From Clytia hemisphaerica (taxonomy: Eukaryota; Cnidaria; Hydrozoa; Leptothecata; Clytiidae): 64,000 nt of DNA. The notes under the pieces are model-generated. The model was not told the DNA's origin. It worked only from the letters and a program-made list of their open reading frames with translations, and made no database searches. Of this stretch, positions 12,501 through 23,900 are shown piece after piece. Within the stretch, counting starts at the first letter, position 1, and every line of letters starts with the position of its first letter. The position numbers and the translations under genes are program-made. Location: NCBI GenBank assembly GCA_902728285.1, contig CACVBU010000189.1:454185-518184 (forward strand), written 5' to 3'.

Positions 12501-12865
12501 ATCGATATTTTACGTGGATATCCCAGTAATCTAGGACTTTTAGACAGTCCTTCGATTATTTTCACGGGGTCCACGGTCAGCCGGCTTGGCTATCTATGAA
12601 CTTAACGGAACATTGGAAGGAGCGGGGATTCGAACCGCGAATCCCTGGTTTGAGACGCTGACGCCTTTGACCACTTGGCCATCGCTCCATTTACATGAGG
12701 CGTTGTTATGATATTTTGACCTAATCATTTCTTTTACTCCATTTCAACAGGGAAACATTACGCGATGTTTTACAACTTCTTCGAAACACTGCAAATCCTC
12801 AAGTAGAATACATTATTCGTACAATGAAGAAATGGGCCAAAGATAACAGAGTACCCGTAGCTTGA
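518..12865 (+). CDS. IFT56: Intraflagellar transport protein 56 (TTC26/DYF-13), 3' part of the gene
   Basis: IFT56 is a TPR-repeat subunit of the IFT-B complex that carries cargo, including motility proteins, into cilia. Fourteen coding exons give 401 residues plus stop: 518-600, 984-1053, 1749-1786, 2276-2339, 3764-3838, 4763-4843, 6971-6992, 7348-7457, 8074-8137, 8702-8874, 9801-9870, 10194-10300, 12063-12196, 12751-12865. Every junction is GT-AG and keeps frame. Conserved family blocks are readable, e.g. [90 protein letters not shown] and the C-terminal [12 protein letters not shown]. The vertebrate protein is about 554 aa, so roughly 150 N-terminal residues lie upstream of the window; no further exon is visible in 1-517. 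Exon 6971-6992 is only 22 nt. Introns are filled with MITEs and SINEs, listed separately. Identification is very secure. Confidence 0.97.
739..862. mobile_element. MITE family A, copy 1 (IFT56 intron)
   Basis: Inverted-repeat element whose ends read CATGATATGCACCACTG and its complement CAGTGGTGCATATCATG. The interior resembles the copy at 40286-40437, which lies in the opposite orientation. Related copies with a different core are at 8901-9037 and 33992-34083. Confidence 0.75.
1256..1399. mobile_element. Palindromic MITE family J, copy 1
   Basis: About 144 bp with inverted ends of the form GGCTTGAAATAACGGTCGGAC, and repeated GTCGGACA/TGTCCGAC words inside. A second copy in opposite orientation is at 34956-35100. 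Short spurious ORFs cross it. Confidence 0.75.
2352..2574. mobile_element. MITE family BB, copy 1 (imperfect inverted repeats)
   Basis: Ends resemble TAGTTTAGACGGCCGACTTT, with an imperfect inverse at the right side (GGGCTAAACTA). A related element occupies 60349-60484 in the myosin-rod gene, with the same TCTAGACTTTCTGTC-type ends; fragments may also occur near 41975 and 63444. Confidence 0.5.
2594..2990. mobile_element. Two SINE-S copies arranged tail to tail
   Basis: A + copy (about 2594-2780) and a - copy (about 2875-2990) of the tRNA-derived SINE also seen at 12490-12688, 29960-30147 and 30509-30666. Shared body words are GATAGC..AGCCGGCTGGCCG, GTCCTAGATTACTGGG and the tail-proximal TATCCACATAAAA. 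The 3' ends face each other across about 100 bp, so the pair can fold as a hairpin. Confidence 0.7.
3222..3671. mobile_element. MITE family C, copy 1 (ACCTTATCGGGG ends)
   Basis: Begins TACCTTATCGGGGAAAA and ends near TTCCCCCGATTAAGTA. The interior is built from repeated words such as GTCACTTTCCCCGAC, GTCGGGGAAAAATTTCGTC and AAAAGTTTTGGTCGGG. Same family as 13577-13748; the TIR tip is shared with family D (11598-11968). Confidence 0.75.
4472..4741. mobile_element. MITE family GG (about 270 bp)
   Basis: Both ends carry an approximately 40-bp imperfect inverted repeat containing TAGTGTTTCCGGAA, an A-rich flank and a CCGGGTGAAG word. A CCGGCTGCA word is present in each arm. It ends 21 bp upstream of the IFT56 exon that starts at 4763. 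Confidence 0.75.
5067..6378. mobile_element. piggyBac-like non-autonomous element with TTAA duplication
   Basis: Ends are CCCTATTAGCCCCAGGGG and its inverse with GGGGCTAATAGGG. Each is flanked by TTAA (5063-5066 and 6379-6382), the target duplication typical of piggyBac. Inner ends carry a second inverted word, GGTAGATTCTACC, and homopolymer C/G runs. No transposase ORF is present. A second element (family F) sits inside it at 5361-5917. Confidence 0.8.
5361..5917 (+). mobile_element. Family F element, copy 1, nested in the TTAA element
   Basis: About 555 bp, near-identical over its whole length to the reverse complement of 48815-49377. The ends share ATAGCG/CGCTAT words. It contains a GC-rich palindromic core around GTCATTTGGGCCCGACGCG and a 94-codon open frame (5514-5798), also open in the other copy. 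The copies differ by about 8 amino-acid changes and about 5 silent changes, which does not suggest selection on a protein. Confidence 0.8.
7471..7641. mobile_element. MITE family E, copy 1
   Basis: Inverted ends CATGCATTGGGATGAGCTGG and a complementary AACTCCAGCTTGTCTCCATG, with GATGACGCGTTCTTTA inside. It starts 13 bp after the donor of the IFT56 exon ending at 7457. A related copy lies inside the family D element at about 11661-11812. Confidence 0.75.
8254..8582 (+). mobile_element. MITE family G, full copy with CCCCCTGGATATC array
   Basis: The 329-bp element starts TGGGCTTTTCCAGAAAAA and ends TTTCTGGAAAAGCCCA, with inner inverted words CTGTTGAG/CTCAACAG. Its interior is an irregular array of seven or so CCCCCTGGATATC words separated by 20-45 bp. 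An inverted, slightly truncated copy is at 9340-9634. Confidence 0.8.
8901..9037. mobile_element. MITE family A, copy 2
   Basis: Ends ATGATATGCACCATTGCAAT and an inverse ATAGTGCATTTCGTG. The interior palindrome contains GATTGGTTG..AGTGACGTA and TACGTCACTTACAACCAATC. It lies between the two inverted family G copies. Confidence 0.7.
9340..9634 (-). mobile_element. MITE family G, inverted truncated copy
   Basis: Reverse complement of 8254-8582 over about 295 bp, retaining the same order of GATATCCAGGGGG words. It ends with TCTGGAAAAGCCCA; the other TIR is missing. With the first copy it brackets the IFT56 exon 8702-8874. Confidence 0.8.
10419..10491 (-). repeat. tRNA-like sequence (Ala-like, GGC anticodon position) within element I
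   Basis: 73 nt on the - strand fold as a cloverleaf. The acceptor CGAACCG pairs with CGATTCG (one mismatch), the A-box-like TAGCACAGTTGGGAGAGC is present, and the T arm GTGGG-TTCAATT-CCCAC is perfect. The anticodon loop reads CCGGCAA; position 33 is C rather than T and one anticodon-stem pair is broken. No CCA or terminator is seen. Best read as a tRNA-derived SINE head or tRNA pseudogene. Confidence 0.55.
10641..11070. repeat. 48-bp minisatellite, 9 copies
   Basis: Unit begins CTGTTAAGCTGTGTACATTG, with starts at 10641, 10689, 10737, 10785, 10833, 10881, 10930, 10978 and 11026. One extra G near 10921 shifts the last three. Because 48 is a multiple of three, long frames stay open on both strands (16-residue periods such as [16 protein letters not shown]). 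These are side effects, not genes. Confidence 0.93.
11255..11403. mobile_element. pogo/Tigger-like MITE (family B), copy 1
   Basis: Starts TACAGTCAAATCTCTCTAAT and ends AGAGACTCAACTGTA. The TA flanks and CAGT..CTCTCTAATTCGAA ends are typical of pogo/Tc1-type MITEs. Other copies are at 12956-13113, 29291-29425, 33939-34205, 50421-50590 and 57148-57242. Confidence 0.75.
11598..11968. mobile_element. MITE family D, copy 1 (ACCTTATCGGCC ends), with family E inside
   Basis: Begins TACCTTATCGGCCAAAACTT and ends AGTTTTGGCCGATAAGGTA, with repeated GTGACTAAAATT and GGCCGACTAA words. A family E copy (about 11661-11812, sharing GATGACGCGTTCTTTA and CTTGTAAAAACTCCAGCTTG) interrupts it. Truncated relative at 54222-54446. 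Confidence 0.75.
12490..12688 (-). mobile_element. SINE-S, best-preserved copy (tRNA Leu/Ser-like head)
   Basis: On the - strand the head reads GGAGCGATGGCCAAGTGGTC (A box) and GGTTCGAATCCCCGCTCC (B box). A body with GCCAAGCCGGCTGACCGTGG follows, and a (TAGA)n-like tail at 12489-12500. The head is class-II tRNA-like. It ends 62 bp upstream of the last IFT56 exon. Confidence 0.8.
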
Positions 12866-12955
12866 TACCCATAATCGATACACCTGTCAACCAAACACGA
12901 GCACTAGGAGACTTGAGGTTCGAGTGTGTTCCGGTCGGACGTTCAGACTTGCAAA

Positions 12956-13113
12956 TACAGTGAAATCTCTCTAATTCGAATATCTCTGTAATTCGAAGTG
13001 AAATCTTTGTCCCCGCCGCTAGAAAGTAGTGTAAAACGCACTCTATAATTCGATTACTCGAATCTAATTTGAAGAAATACTGTCACATGAAGATCGAATT
13101 AGAGAGAAAGATT
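12956..13113. mobile_element. pogo-like MITE (family B), copy 2, in IFT56 3' flank
   Basis: Starts TACAGTGAAATCTCTCTAAT and ends in GATCGAATTAGAGAGA, with several TAATTCGA words inside. It starts about 90 bp after the IFT56 stop, so it may lie in the 3' UTR. Confidence 0.65.
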
Positions 13114-13576
13114 TTTTCACTTTTTCACAAAATCTGACCAGGATTTTCAACACTAGGTCAGTCACTTCATGTTCTTGGGTTGATCTAGTGTACTGTATGT
13201 TTCTAAAGATCTACACATCTTATGTGGATTGCCAATTTTCCTTCAAAGTAATTTTTTATTTATTATTTATATCATTGGCACAACCCCCTGCCCCTCACCG
13301 GTGTGGTGATATTTTCAATATTAGCTTATGGATGTAATAAAATTAGGTATCTACATCTTAAATCCTTTCGTTTAAGTTCATTCAGTCGCAAAAATGTGTA
13401 TTTTTCACAATGGTATTTCATGGGGATTAATATTGAAAGGTTTTTCACATCAGGCTAAAATATCAATATGTTAGTTGAGTTTGCCAGGGGATTCACGGGG
13501 CCTGCGTGAGATGGCTGATAAATTATCTAATTCATGAATGTCATACCCTTTTTGTAAAGGATGCAATCTTCTTGGA

Positions 13577-13748
13577 TACCTTATCGGGGAAAACTTCGTC
13601 GGGGAAAAGTGACGAAATTTTAGACAAGTGACGAATATTTTCCCCGGCCTTAATGCGTTTACCAACTACCAGCAAGTGACGAATTTTTCCCCGACGAAAA
13701 TTTTCCCCGACGAAAATTTTTCCCGACGAAGTTTTCCCCGATAAGGTA
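13577..13748. mobile_element. MITE family C, compact palindromic copy
   Basis: 172 bp, starting TACCTTATCGGGGAAAACTT and ending AGTTTTCCCCGATAAGGTA, with TA flanks. The interior alternates CCCCGACGAAAATTTT and AGTGACGAA words. Confidence 0.85.
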
Positions 13749-14911
13749 ATTTAAATCAAAACTTCATAAAAAAAATTAATGCGATATCTTTGAATTTTAG
13801 CCCTCATACTTCCTATATATTTTTCTTTTTTGAACATAGCCATTTTCCCTTTTCTTGGTGGGTAGAACACCATTGGGGCTTTATTGGGTAGAAAATCGAA
13901 GAGAAAATTTATATGTAAACAACTTTTTATTATTGTAAATAGTATATGTTGAAACTTTATCATGATTATTAATGTAAACAATACGATGAAATTGTACCCA
14001 ATTTTTTTTTGATTTTTATTATAAAGCAATAAAAGTTCACGTGTAACAGTAAAAAAATTCATGAGATGTATCTTTGTTCTTCTCTGTTCACTTCTAACCA
14101 AACTGACATATGACACAACGTTGCTTCAACGTTCCTATATGCACGTTTGATGGATGTTGAGATTTTGTGCCACCTTAAATATAACCTGATGATAGTATTT
14201 TCTATTTCAGTGCACTTGGAGTTCAAACACATTGGCTGTAGCAAATAAATATTACGCTTTATTAATTACAAAATTACACCTTTTTAGAAGCAAGAGTCTA
14301 AAAGCCTGGAGCTGTCTATTGTCTTGTGTAGACAACCCTCCCCGCCCCTCTTCTTAACTGAGTTCCCGACTGAGTCCCTGAGCACTCCATCAATAAATAC
14401 ATAAAAAGGCCTCCTTGACTATGTGCTTTAGATTTGTACCAAAGTGTATCTCACGTATAAAACGTAACATAGTACGGCCTGTTTGAAATTTCCGTTGATA
14501 TTGGGCAGGTCTGTTTATACACAGACAATGTTAGGCCCGCCGCGTGTGCGTGGGCAGGAAGTGAACATGTTACGTGTCAAAGTCTAAAATTGAAGTTTCT
14601 TGTGTCTTTTCCTACCTCCTATTCTTGGCACTTCAGAAAAATTAGAAACTAAAAAAAGTCTCGCGGGTGAGAGCCGGTTTGATGTGGAGGGTGGCCTTTG
14701 TCCTAGTGGGTGGTTGTTGTGCGGGCGGGATGATGATGATGGTCTATTTTGCAGTCTAAATGGAATGCACAGAATCGAGGCTAAATAAAAAAGCCGCGAT
14801 GAATCAAGGTCACGTGACCAGACCTTCATCATCAAGTTATGGCGGTAACAAGTGGATGAAAGAACAGGCAGCAAATTTTGAATCACGGACAAATAAATCT
14901 AAGATTGTGGC

Positions 14912-17900
14912 ATGGTTCGCGCTAGAGGAGGACTGACTAGGGCTCGCGAACCATCACGGAAGAGTAAAAAACCACCAAGCACTCCAAAAGAGCCAAAAAG
15001 TCCTCGTAAATCCAGGAGTAGGAAGGGCAAAAAGTTCGCAGATTATGCACGAAACTTTGTTGGTGACAGTGACAGCGATTCGAATGCATCGGAGGGTTCT
15101 TTGGCCACTGTAGAATCTTTGGAAGACAGTGTTGATGTAACTGATAAAAATGAACAACTGGAGTATGAAGGTTCAACACCAAAGGTTGCTTGGTTTGGAA
15201 CAGTTGATCCTGAAGATATTCCAGGACCACTTCTATTACCAGTCTCAAGCAATGATTTGCTTATTGAAAAGGAACATCTGCTTCAAGCACTTGAAGTTTA
15301 TGAAGCTGTAAGACACTTTGGAAGGGTTCTAAAAATTTCTACATTTGGCTTTGAAGACTTGTGTGCAGCATTAGCAGCAAAAGAACTGACACCGCTGCTA
15401 TCTGAAATACATTTATTATTGTTAAATTCTGTAATTTCTTTGGATGAAGCTTGCCAAATTAACCACAGTTCTTTGGAAGAGAAAGATATGGTCTCGTTAC
15501 AAATTCACACCATGGATGAATTCACATGGCCAGAAGTGATACGTTTATATGCCCATTCAGACAGAGATTTTGGATTTCTAGTTCCAATTGTTGAAAGAGA
15601 GACATATCCCATTGTTCCTGTTGAAGATACTTTGAAAGTTTTAACATGGCTTGTAAATTGTTGTATGATGACACCTCATATCAGGGAAGAAATTGCAAAT
15701 GAAGGACTTTTTATCTCTGATGATCACTGTAGAAAATGCTGTAAAATGGGAGAGCTCTTATGTTGTGAACTTTGCCCAGCAGTATACCATTTGGATTGTC
15801 TCACTCCTAGTTTAAGTGAAGTGCCAGATAATGAATGGTTTTGTCCTGTCTGCGAAGCAAGTAAAGTTAAAGGAGTAACAGATGTGCTAACAGAAGTTGA
15901 TAGATGTCAAGTTTACAGAAATGAGCCTTTGGGCTCTGACAGACATGGAAGGGTTTATTGGTTTATTGTGAGGCGCATTATTGTGTAAGTATAGTTTTTA
16001 AAAGCTTTCATAAATTCATCCAATATCTGATGACACTAGAGGAGAAGCTTTATTCCAGACTCTCCCACTTGATACAATTGATATATAACTTTTTCCAAGC
16101 GATAACCAATTGATTGATTGGATATCAATTGATTCTAATAATCGGTACCGTAACTGCATAGCGTCAGCCCCCCTGCTGGTTGAGGGGGGTTATACCCTAG
16201 ATTTTTCCCGAAAAAGGAGGGGGCTGGAAGTACACCACTTTTTTGGGGGGACCTATGTACTTGGGGGGAGCTAAAATCTCATCACTTAATGTGGGGCTAA
16301 AATAATTCAGCTTAATAGTTGGCTTCAATTACTCAAATTAAAGCTCATGAATCTGAAAAAATTTTGCCTGCGGTGCAATATCTTAAACTTAGAACTGGAT
16401 GCAATTTACAATTACATATTCCTTTTCGCCTTTCCATCCGCCATATTGAATTGTATGCAAAAATTATGGTGGCCAAATTGCCGTGGTGAAATTCCCTTAG
16501 AAAGTATGCAAAACATATATATGCAAAAAGAAAGTATTAATATTAAAACTTACATGCATAATTGGCATTATATTAAAATTTAATCTTGTAGAAGAAAGAT
16601 TAAATTTGCTTCTTTTGAAAACTATAATCAAATTCGCTCATCTCTTAGAACAAGCACTTCAAAAAACCATAACATTAGACATAAAAACTCAAGCTGAAAA
16701 ATCACCCGCGAAGGTACAAAGATAATCCTTATCCGGCTGACGGTAAATTATTGTCCTGGGAATAGAACCACCAAACGATCAAATCAAAACATTGATCTGA
16801 ACCCGCTGAATGTGTGATGTCATAATTACTGTTTGCATGGTTTGAAAGTTTGATGTGTGTACTCCGTCTTGGTGGAATTTTTTAATGGCAGGAAAACAGA
16901 ATATGCAATGTCTTTAAGAACAAATTTCTAAAAAGCTTTTGTTGTTCTGTAAATATTTCTTTTTGGACTAAGAAATTCCATCTTTTATTGTTCTAATGAT
17001 TATAATATTTACTTATAAGATGCTTTGTTGTCTTTTTTAAATCTTTGTGTAAACTTGGATATGTTTTGCATATTTTCCAACTAAATCCAACCACGGCTTT
17101 TTCGTTCCTCTATTTTTGCGTACAATTCAAGATGGCAGATGGAAAGGCGAAAAGGTCTATTGGAAAACCCTTTTTTACTGGATCAATTTTTTGAAAGTGT
17201 CTAGGGTCGAAAGTCCTGGGGGCTAACAAAAATTCATAAATGTTTGGGGGGACTTAAAACTCAGGGGGGGGCTAATTTTTGCCTTGGACCTAAACCCAGG
17301 CTGACGCTATGTAAACTACGTGCAATGCCGTTATACGTTGTCTAATTCCATCATAGCAAGTATCTGGTTTTCGAAATGTCTATAAATAAAACCTGAGTAT
17401 ATAATCTGTTTAAAAAATCACTCTAACTACTTTGCAGACCAAATAGTTGCTTTGACAGATTTAGACACGGTTCGTTGGCATTACAAAAAGTTTTGGTAGA
17501 CAATCAATAATTTGATTGCCTATTGATTGATCAATTATTCATTGCAGCCTAAAACTAAAAACTCAGGGTGGTTTCAGAAGGTATCCAATTGTGTCTTACC
17601 ATAATTTCTTTCTTAAATTCTGTCAAATTGTCTTAAAACAAGTATTAAAATTCCACCACTGAAAATTCCTTCTAAATTCCTGATTTCCGTCAAAAATTCT
17701 AGAAATATTTTTTCCAAATTCTCCAACTGATTTTTTTGCCAAATTCCGTTTTTCTGGACTGAAACAGGCCTATTTTCCGTCTCGCACATAGGACCTAATT
17801 TCTGAGCCCAAATTTTTGTAAAATTCTACCACTTGGTCTAAAAAAAGGCTTAATTCAGCTCCTCCGTCAACCGTGAGTCCCCTTTTATCAGGATTAAAAA

Positions 17901-20900
17901 CTAGGCTAGTCTTATATATACAGTTACAATGCTGACAAGTTGACATAGCACATTGACAAGAAATCCCTGTGCGAAGTTTATATCAAAATATGCAACAAAA
18001 ACAAAAGTGGTCTCTTCTACTGACTGCTCCTTTTTGGACTGTTTATCGCATTTCCACCAATGAGATTGTCACATTTCACATAGCCCTTCTTTTTGGCGCC
18101 GATGGCCTTTCAGTGCCTCACATGATGTAAAATATCATCTTATCATTCAATTTACCTCTGTTATTTGTTTCAATCCGTGATTTTATGGTGTAGGCTTTCT
18201 CATCTTCAATTCTCTGAAGAAAGTGCAATTTTGATGCTAAGAGTTAGATTGTCAACAAAGTGCATGAGTGGAAGAAGAATTTACGATCATAAATATTTTC
18301 GTTTTGAAGAATTGATGAAAAAACGGGAATCTGGAAAATTTGCATTAACCCCCAGGCCATATTTTAGAAAGGCAAGGCAGCGTCTGTTAGTGGCCAAAAA
18401 GGGCACCTTTTCCAGTGTTTTTCCACTAAAAAGGCTGTTTTTACCAATATTTTAGTAATTTCAGGAGGGGCAGCGTCCGATAACCGGACGCTAAAAGGGC
18501 ATAAAAAATAGCCTGACCCCTGTAACTATGGGGGAGCCCCCTGTTGCTAAGATGTTGGCTTGAAGTCGAAAATAAAACCACTGAAAACAAGAGTAAAATC
18601 GGCCTGCATTCCAAATCCTGTAATCTTGATAATAGGAGTGCTAGTCTAAGCTCTAAGATGATCTTATTACTTACAATTCATAGCAAATTAATGAAAAAAC
18701 CAACCATGATCAATCAATACTCACAACTTTAGAATACACTTGATTACCTTTTGATTATCAGAAACAATCGATATCCAATCAATTGAATGGTTATTAATTG
18801 GCTATCAATTGGGGAAAGTTATTGATTGTATCGAGTGGGAGAGCCTGGTTCAATTCATTGGACCCTTAAAACAGGTTTAAATTATGCAAGGAATAATTTT
18901 TAATGAGATTTCTTTTGTTTTATTTTTTAGTCTCATTTCTTACTGTTGTTGCCATTTTATCTTATTTTCTTATTACATCAATCTTCAAGGCCGTTCAGCA
19001 TGTAGCTTCTTTATTTTACAGGGAAGGTCGGCATGACGTATTTTACTACAGCACCCAAAAACATTTAGATGAATTGACCAGAGCTTTGAGAAGCCAAGAA
19101 GAATACGTTCTCCTGAATGCAATTGACGAGCGCTATGATGAGATAGTGAAACACATGAAAATTACTGATGAACTATACATAGAAAAAAAAGGTAATTTTT
19201 TTTTGTATTGAGGTTGAGATTTTTTTTTCAATATAAAATCAATATCATTTTTATCAGTTATATTCAAAATATTTAAAAGAAATTTAAATTTTTGAAGGTA
19301 GACCTTTTACCTCAAAATGCAAGGATAGATATTTAGATTTTAAATGTTTTTTTTCTTCTTTTTGACAAGGTGAAAAACATTCCTTTTTGGAGAAGCCAAG
19401 GACTAATTTGAAGCTTCAAGAAAGTTTGGATTACAAATCAGATGTTGAACAACATGCTAGAGAAAATTTACGAGGTTTGTATTCATATTTACCAATGTGT
19501 TGGTTAGATTCCATGCCTTATCTTTAAAGGATCACACTCAATTGGATTTAAGCAGTTCAATTTCATTAGTCTACAATCGTTGTTGAAATATATTGAGAAT
19601 TCCGGTTATTTTAACATTTTTCAAGATTTATAGTTCCGGCGAGAAAGTCGATTTAATTTAATCAAGTATTTCAATTTGGGATGGGTTGGCAGACTTCCAG
19701 GCTATATTCGGAGCCTTATTGGACTATTTTTGAACTTAGCTTGTAAGTCTTTTGTAAAACTCAAAGTTAAAACTCTACGAACCTACTTTAGAGCACTTAC
19801 AAATCGATTGTGGTTTCAAAACTTCCTGGGGAATTTCCTTTTTTTCTCAAATATTATGACCTTGATTGTAGTTTTAGAGGTCTGACAGGAACAATTCTAA
19901 GATTGAATGAAGAATTAAAAATCTTATAAGATCTCTAGAATTGATGATATATTTTTATATTTGAAGCCTTCTTGTTGTGGATTTTTGGATATTATTAAAA
20001 CAATTGATAGTTAAAAGTTTGAAATTAGATGAGGAAACTCTCTTTCCAGGTGTCTGAAATAGAGAAGGTAAACTTATATATTGCAGAACAAGGCTGGGCT
20101 TAAAAAATTGTTGGTTTGCCGTCACCCGACCCTAGATTTTGGAAGTGGGTCGGTCGGTCGGAATTTTTATTTTTTTTTTGGCGACTTATGAAATTTTCGT
20201 CCATGGAAGGGTTAACAGTTTGTTTACATTTAAGTAATTTTGTATAAAAAACAGAAGTGCTAGCAGGGAATTTACGATTCTTATGCTTGAGACAAACAAG
20301 ATACAAGTTTTGATTTTTTATTGTTTGAAGTTTTTCTAGGAAAAAAAATCTTCTTTAAAATGGCAATAAATTTTTTGGGTCGGCAGGTTTCGAGGTAGGG
20401 TCGGTCGGGTGACGGCAAACCAACAATTTTTTAAGTCCATCCCAATGCCAGACCATTTTTCATGCCCTTTAATCGTCCGGTTATCGGACAATGCCTCTCT
20501 TGAAATTGCTAAGATATTGGTAAAAACAGCCTTTTTAGTGAAAAACACTGGAAAAAATGCCCTTTTTGGCCACCAACGGACGCTGTCTTGCCTCTCTAAA
20601 ATATGGCCTGAATGCTAAATAGCTATAATTTATAAATTTTAGGCTTAACCAGCCCAATCTCAGATCCAGATGACACAAAAGTGAAATTTGTTGATGATAG
20701 TTTGATTAAAGATCAAGTGAAACCATTCGATGTGAAAGATTATGAAGCCAAAAGAGGTCCTATAACTAAAGACACTAACTCGCCTCAAAGTCCAAACAGA
20801 GGATCACCTACTGAAGGCCTTGTTAAAGAAATCAAGAATGAGTTTAAGAATTTTGAAGAGGAAATCAAGTTCAAGGATTTGGAGGATGCAGGTACCCATA

Positions 20901-23900
20901 TTGTTTTGAAAGTATTATACTGTGTTAGTTACTTTGATTACACAGTTTGGCTTTTAAAGGAGTTCAACATCGTTCATTGACCCCCTATTCTCCCTGGTTT
21001 TCCTTGCATTGCTTTGGCTTGGTACTTGCACCTGCTTGGTACTTGCACCTGCACTACTGGGTCAGAAACCGTTCGATTCGGACACACGAACGCTTTTCCA
21101 TTCGTGACGAACGGGTTAACCGTTCGCGACGAATGCTTTTGCATCCTTCGCGAACGCCCTACAAAAAAGTTTGATTGCGACCGTTCGCGACGAACGCTTT
21201 TTCTTTTTAACCCGTTTGTGACGAACGGCTTGAAAAGAAAAGCGTTCGTGAAGAACGCTTACAAAAATTTGAGAAATGAAACCGTACGCGAAGAGTGCTT
21301 TTCCGTTTGCCGCGAATGCTTTTAAAGAATTATTCAAAAAACCGTTCGTCACAAACGCAACGAATGGATTTTAATGGGAAAGATTTCTAAGAAAATTTAC
21401 TTAGCATGTACTTGGATTTATGGAACGGGGAATGAATTTACTTATTGAGTTACTTCTTTCATTAATGTTTTTTTTCAAAAGGACAACTTTATAGAAGAGG
21501 TCAAAATTGAAATAAAAGTCATTAAAAATTTGCAGCAAAATTGCTTTAAAAAACTGTTCGGGGTCGATAAGGTATAAGGAAACTTTAAGTAAAAATCATT
21601 TGTAACTTTTCTTTTCAAGTCCAAATCAAATCTTCCTTCCGTCTAGAAAGTCAAAACCAGAATATTTAAGTAGTTAAAAGAAAAACTTTGAAGATACCCC
21701 TGTCTCACCACGAACGATCTTTTAGAGAACACCTGTATCGGAATAACCTAATAATAAATTAAGTTTGGTATATATAGCCCTGTCCCACTCATTGAGATTC
21801 TTTGTTATTATTTTCGACAATGCAGGGCTGCAATCGGACTTTGATAAAAGTGATATTTGAAACACTCTTAAAAGTTTCGAAGAAAGTGATTTGATAAAAG
21901 TGATCTTAGAAACACTCTTAAAAGTTTCGAAAAAACCGATTTGATAAAAGTGATATTTGAAACACTCTTAAATGTTTCGAAAAAAGCGATTTGATAAAAG
22001 TGATATTTGAAACACCCTTAAAAGTTACGAAGAAAGTGATTTGATAAAAGTGATATTTGAAACACTCTTAAAAGTTACGAAGAAAGCGATTTGATAAAAG
22101 TGATCTTAGAAACACTCTGAAAAGTTACAAATGAAGCGATTTGATAAAAGTGATCTTTGAAACACTCTTAAATGTTTCGAAAAAACCGATTTGATAAAAG
22201 TGATATTTGAAACACTCTTAAATGTTTCGAAAAAAGCGATTTGATAAAAGTGATATTTGAAACACTCTTAAATGTTTCGAAAAAAGCGATTTGATAAAAG
22301 TGATATTTGAAACACTCTTAAATGTTTCGAAAAAAGTGATTTGATAAAAGTGATATTTGAAACACTCTTAAAAGTTACGAAGAAAGTGATTTGATAAAAG
22401 TGATCTTAGAAAACACCCTTAAAAGTTTCGAAAAAAGCGATTTGATAAAAGTGATATTTGAAACACTCTTAAAAGTTACGAAGAAAGCGATTTGATAAAA
22501 GTGATCTTAGAAAACTCTCTGAAAAGTTACGAAGAAAGCGATTTGATAAAAGTGATCTTAGAAACTCTCTTAAAAGTTGCAAAGAAAGCGATTCGAAAAA
22601 AGCGATTCAATAAAAGCGATCTTAGAAATACAATTAATTTTTTATAAGCATACAAAAATCCAAAAGCTGGCTCGGAAATGCTTAGATCGAGAGATTTACA
22701 AAGCTGAAAAATGCTTTGAAGGATGCTTATATCCTAAGCAAAATTTTAGAGAAATTTCGAAAATCCAGCCAAAAGCAAACAAATTCTGAAAAACTCTTAA
22801 ATTTTTGCCATACATGAGCCTAGATATGCTTATAAGCGCAATACTTATAAAAAAACATGTACTCATAAAAGTTACGGAGAAAGCATTCGATAAAGAATAG
22901 AGTAAGAGACAGGGGTTTATGTAAGATTTGTTCTCCAAAAACAAAAGATGGTGAAAAGTTATCAGTCCCCATTTTTGAAGGAGAGATCCCGTTCTAAATT
23001 TACGTTCTCTAGTTTCGAATGTTTTAATTTGTACATATATTCAAAAACATTCGAACACGAAAATCTTTAGAAAAACAATGCAATGACTATTACTAATGCT
23101 TTTCGAGCGACTTTCTTTTCCAAAGCGTTCGTTATAAACGTAGAATTCGACTCGTTTATGCAACGAGCGTTTTAAGAAGCTAGCGTTCGTCACTAGCGTT
23201 TAGTACGAAAACTTGCACGTTTTTCTACTTCCGTCCTTCTTTAATTTTAAGAAAAGGTTATATACATTATAAAAATGAAAATCAGAGCTTTTCTTAGAGC
23301 GTGGGAGATTGTTATCACGTAATAAGCATTAGAATGTCTTCTTTTTCTTTTAAATGTTGCAAAAAAGGAGAGAAAATGTTGCCCAAGAATGGCGGTCTTT
23401 TTGATCTTTATAAAATGACACTGCGTTGTCTTCCTTTTCTTCACAGAGAGCAGAAATGACATGTTAAGTATCGATGAAATCCTTGATGAAATGAAATATG
23501 CTATAAAGTGAATTTCCACAGAGGATTAGCTCTTTTTTCTTACCTTGTACTTCGACAAGGGTTGTTCACCGACATTCCAGACGATACGGCATCTCCTATA
23601 ACAACTCATATCAGAAGGGATGTGTACAGCCTACAACGTGGCTGAAATTATAGCCTAAAAGCCAAGCCCTCCCAAATCGAAGAACCCGATCAAATAATGT
23701 AAAAAGTTAAAGAAAAGTCAAATGATTTTCATCAGTATCAAATAAACTTTCTTTACACCATGTCTCAGTGACCCCGTTTGAAGTCAAAATAAAATGAAAT
23801 GATTTTCATCCTTAGTAGATTAAACTTTCCTTACAACCCTGTCTCAGTGACTCCGACTGAAGTCAAAGAATAATCAAATGATTTTAATTATTATTAAACT

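Larger units (their letters stand above)
12866..14911. other. IFT56 3' UTR and BPTF 5' flank (intergenic)
   Basis: Candidate poly(A) signals AATAAA lie at 13336-13341 and 14244-14249. Inserts are a pogo-like MITE (12956-13113) and a family C MITE (13577-13748). The roughly 400 bp before the BPTF start are less AT-rich (for example CCCGCCGCGTGTGCGTGGGC near 14537), as at a broadly expressed promoter; I see no convincing TATA box. The short ORFs here match nothing I recognise. Confidence 0.6.
16055..18848. mobile_element. Element L: 2.8-kb inverted-repeat transposon in BPTF intron 1, host to other insertions
   Basis: Ends CCAGACTCTCCCACTTGATA and an inverse ATCGAGTGGGAGAGCCTGG. Each continues for about 80 bp of similar ATCAATTGG/CCAATTGAT-rich sequence. 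It contains element K (16156-17311) and family M (18354-18525). No transposase frame was recognised, so it is non-autonomous or a relic. Confidence 0.65.

Noticed and set aside
12613..12688. Functional tRNA-Leu/Ser gene on the - strand
   Set aside because: It is followed directly by the SINE-S body shared with four other copies, so it is a SINE head.
18165..18455. 96-codon ORF in BPTF intron 1
   Set aside because: It crosses the boundary of MITE M inside element L, and no domain is visible.
21841..22620. Regular 50-bp repeats resembling a CRISPR-type array
   Set aside because: Units are contiguous with no unique spacers, in a eukaryotic intron inside a transposon. It is a tandem satellite.
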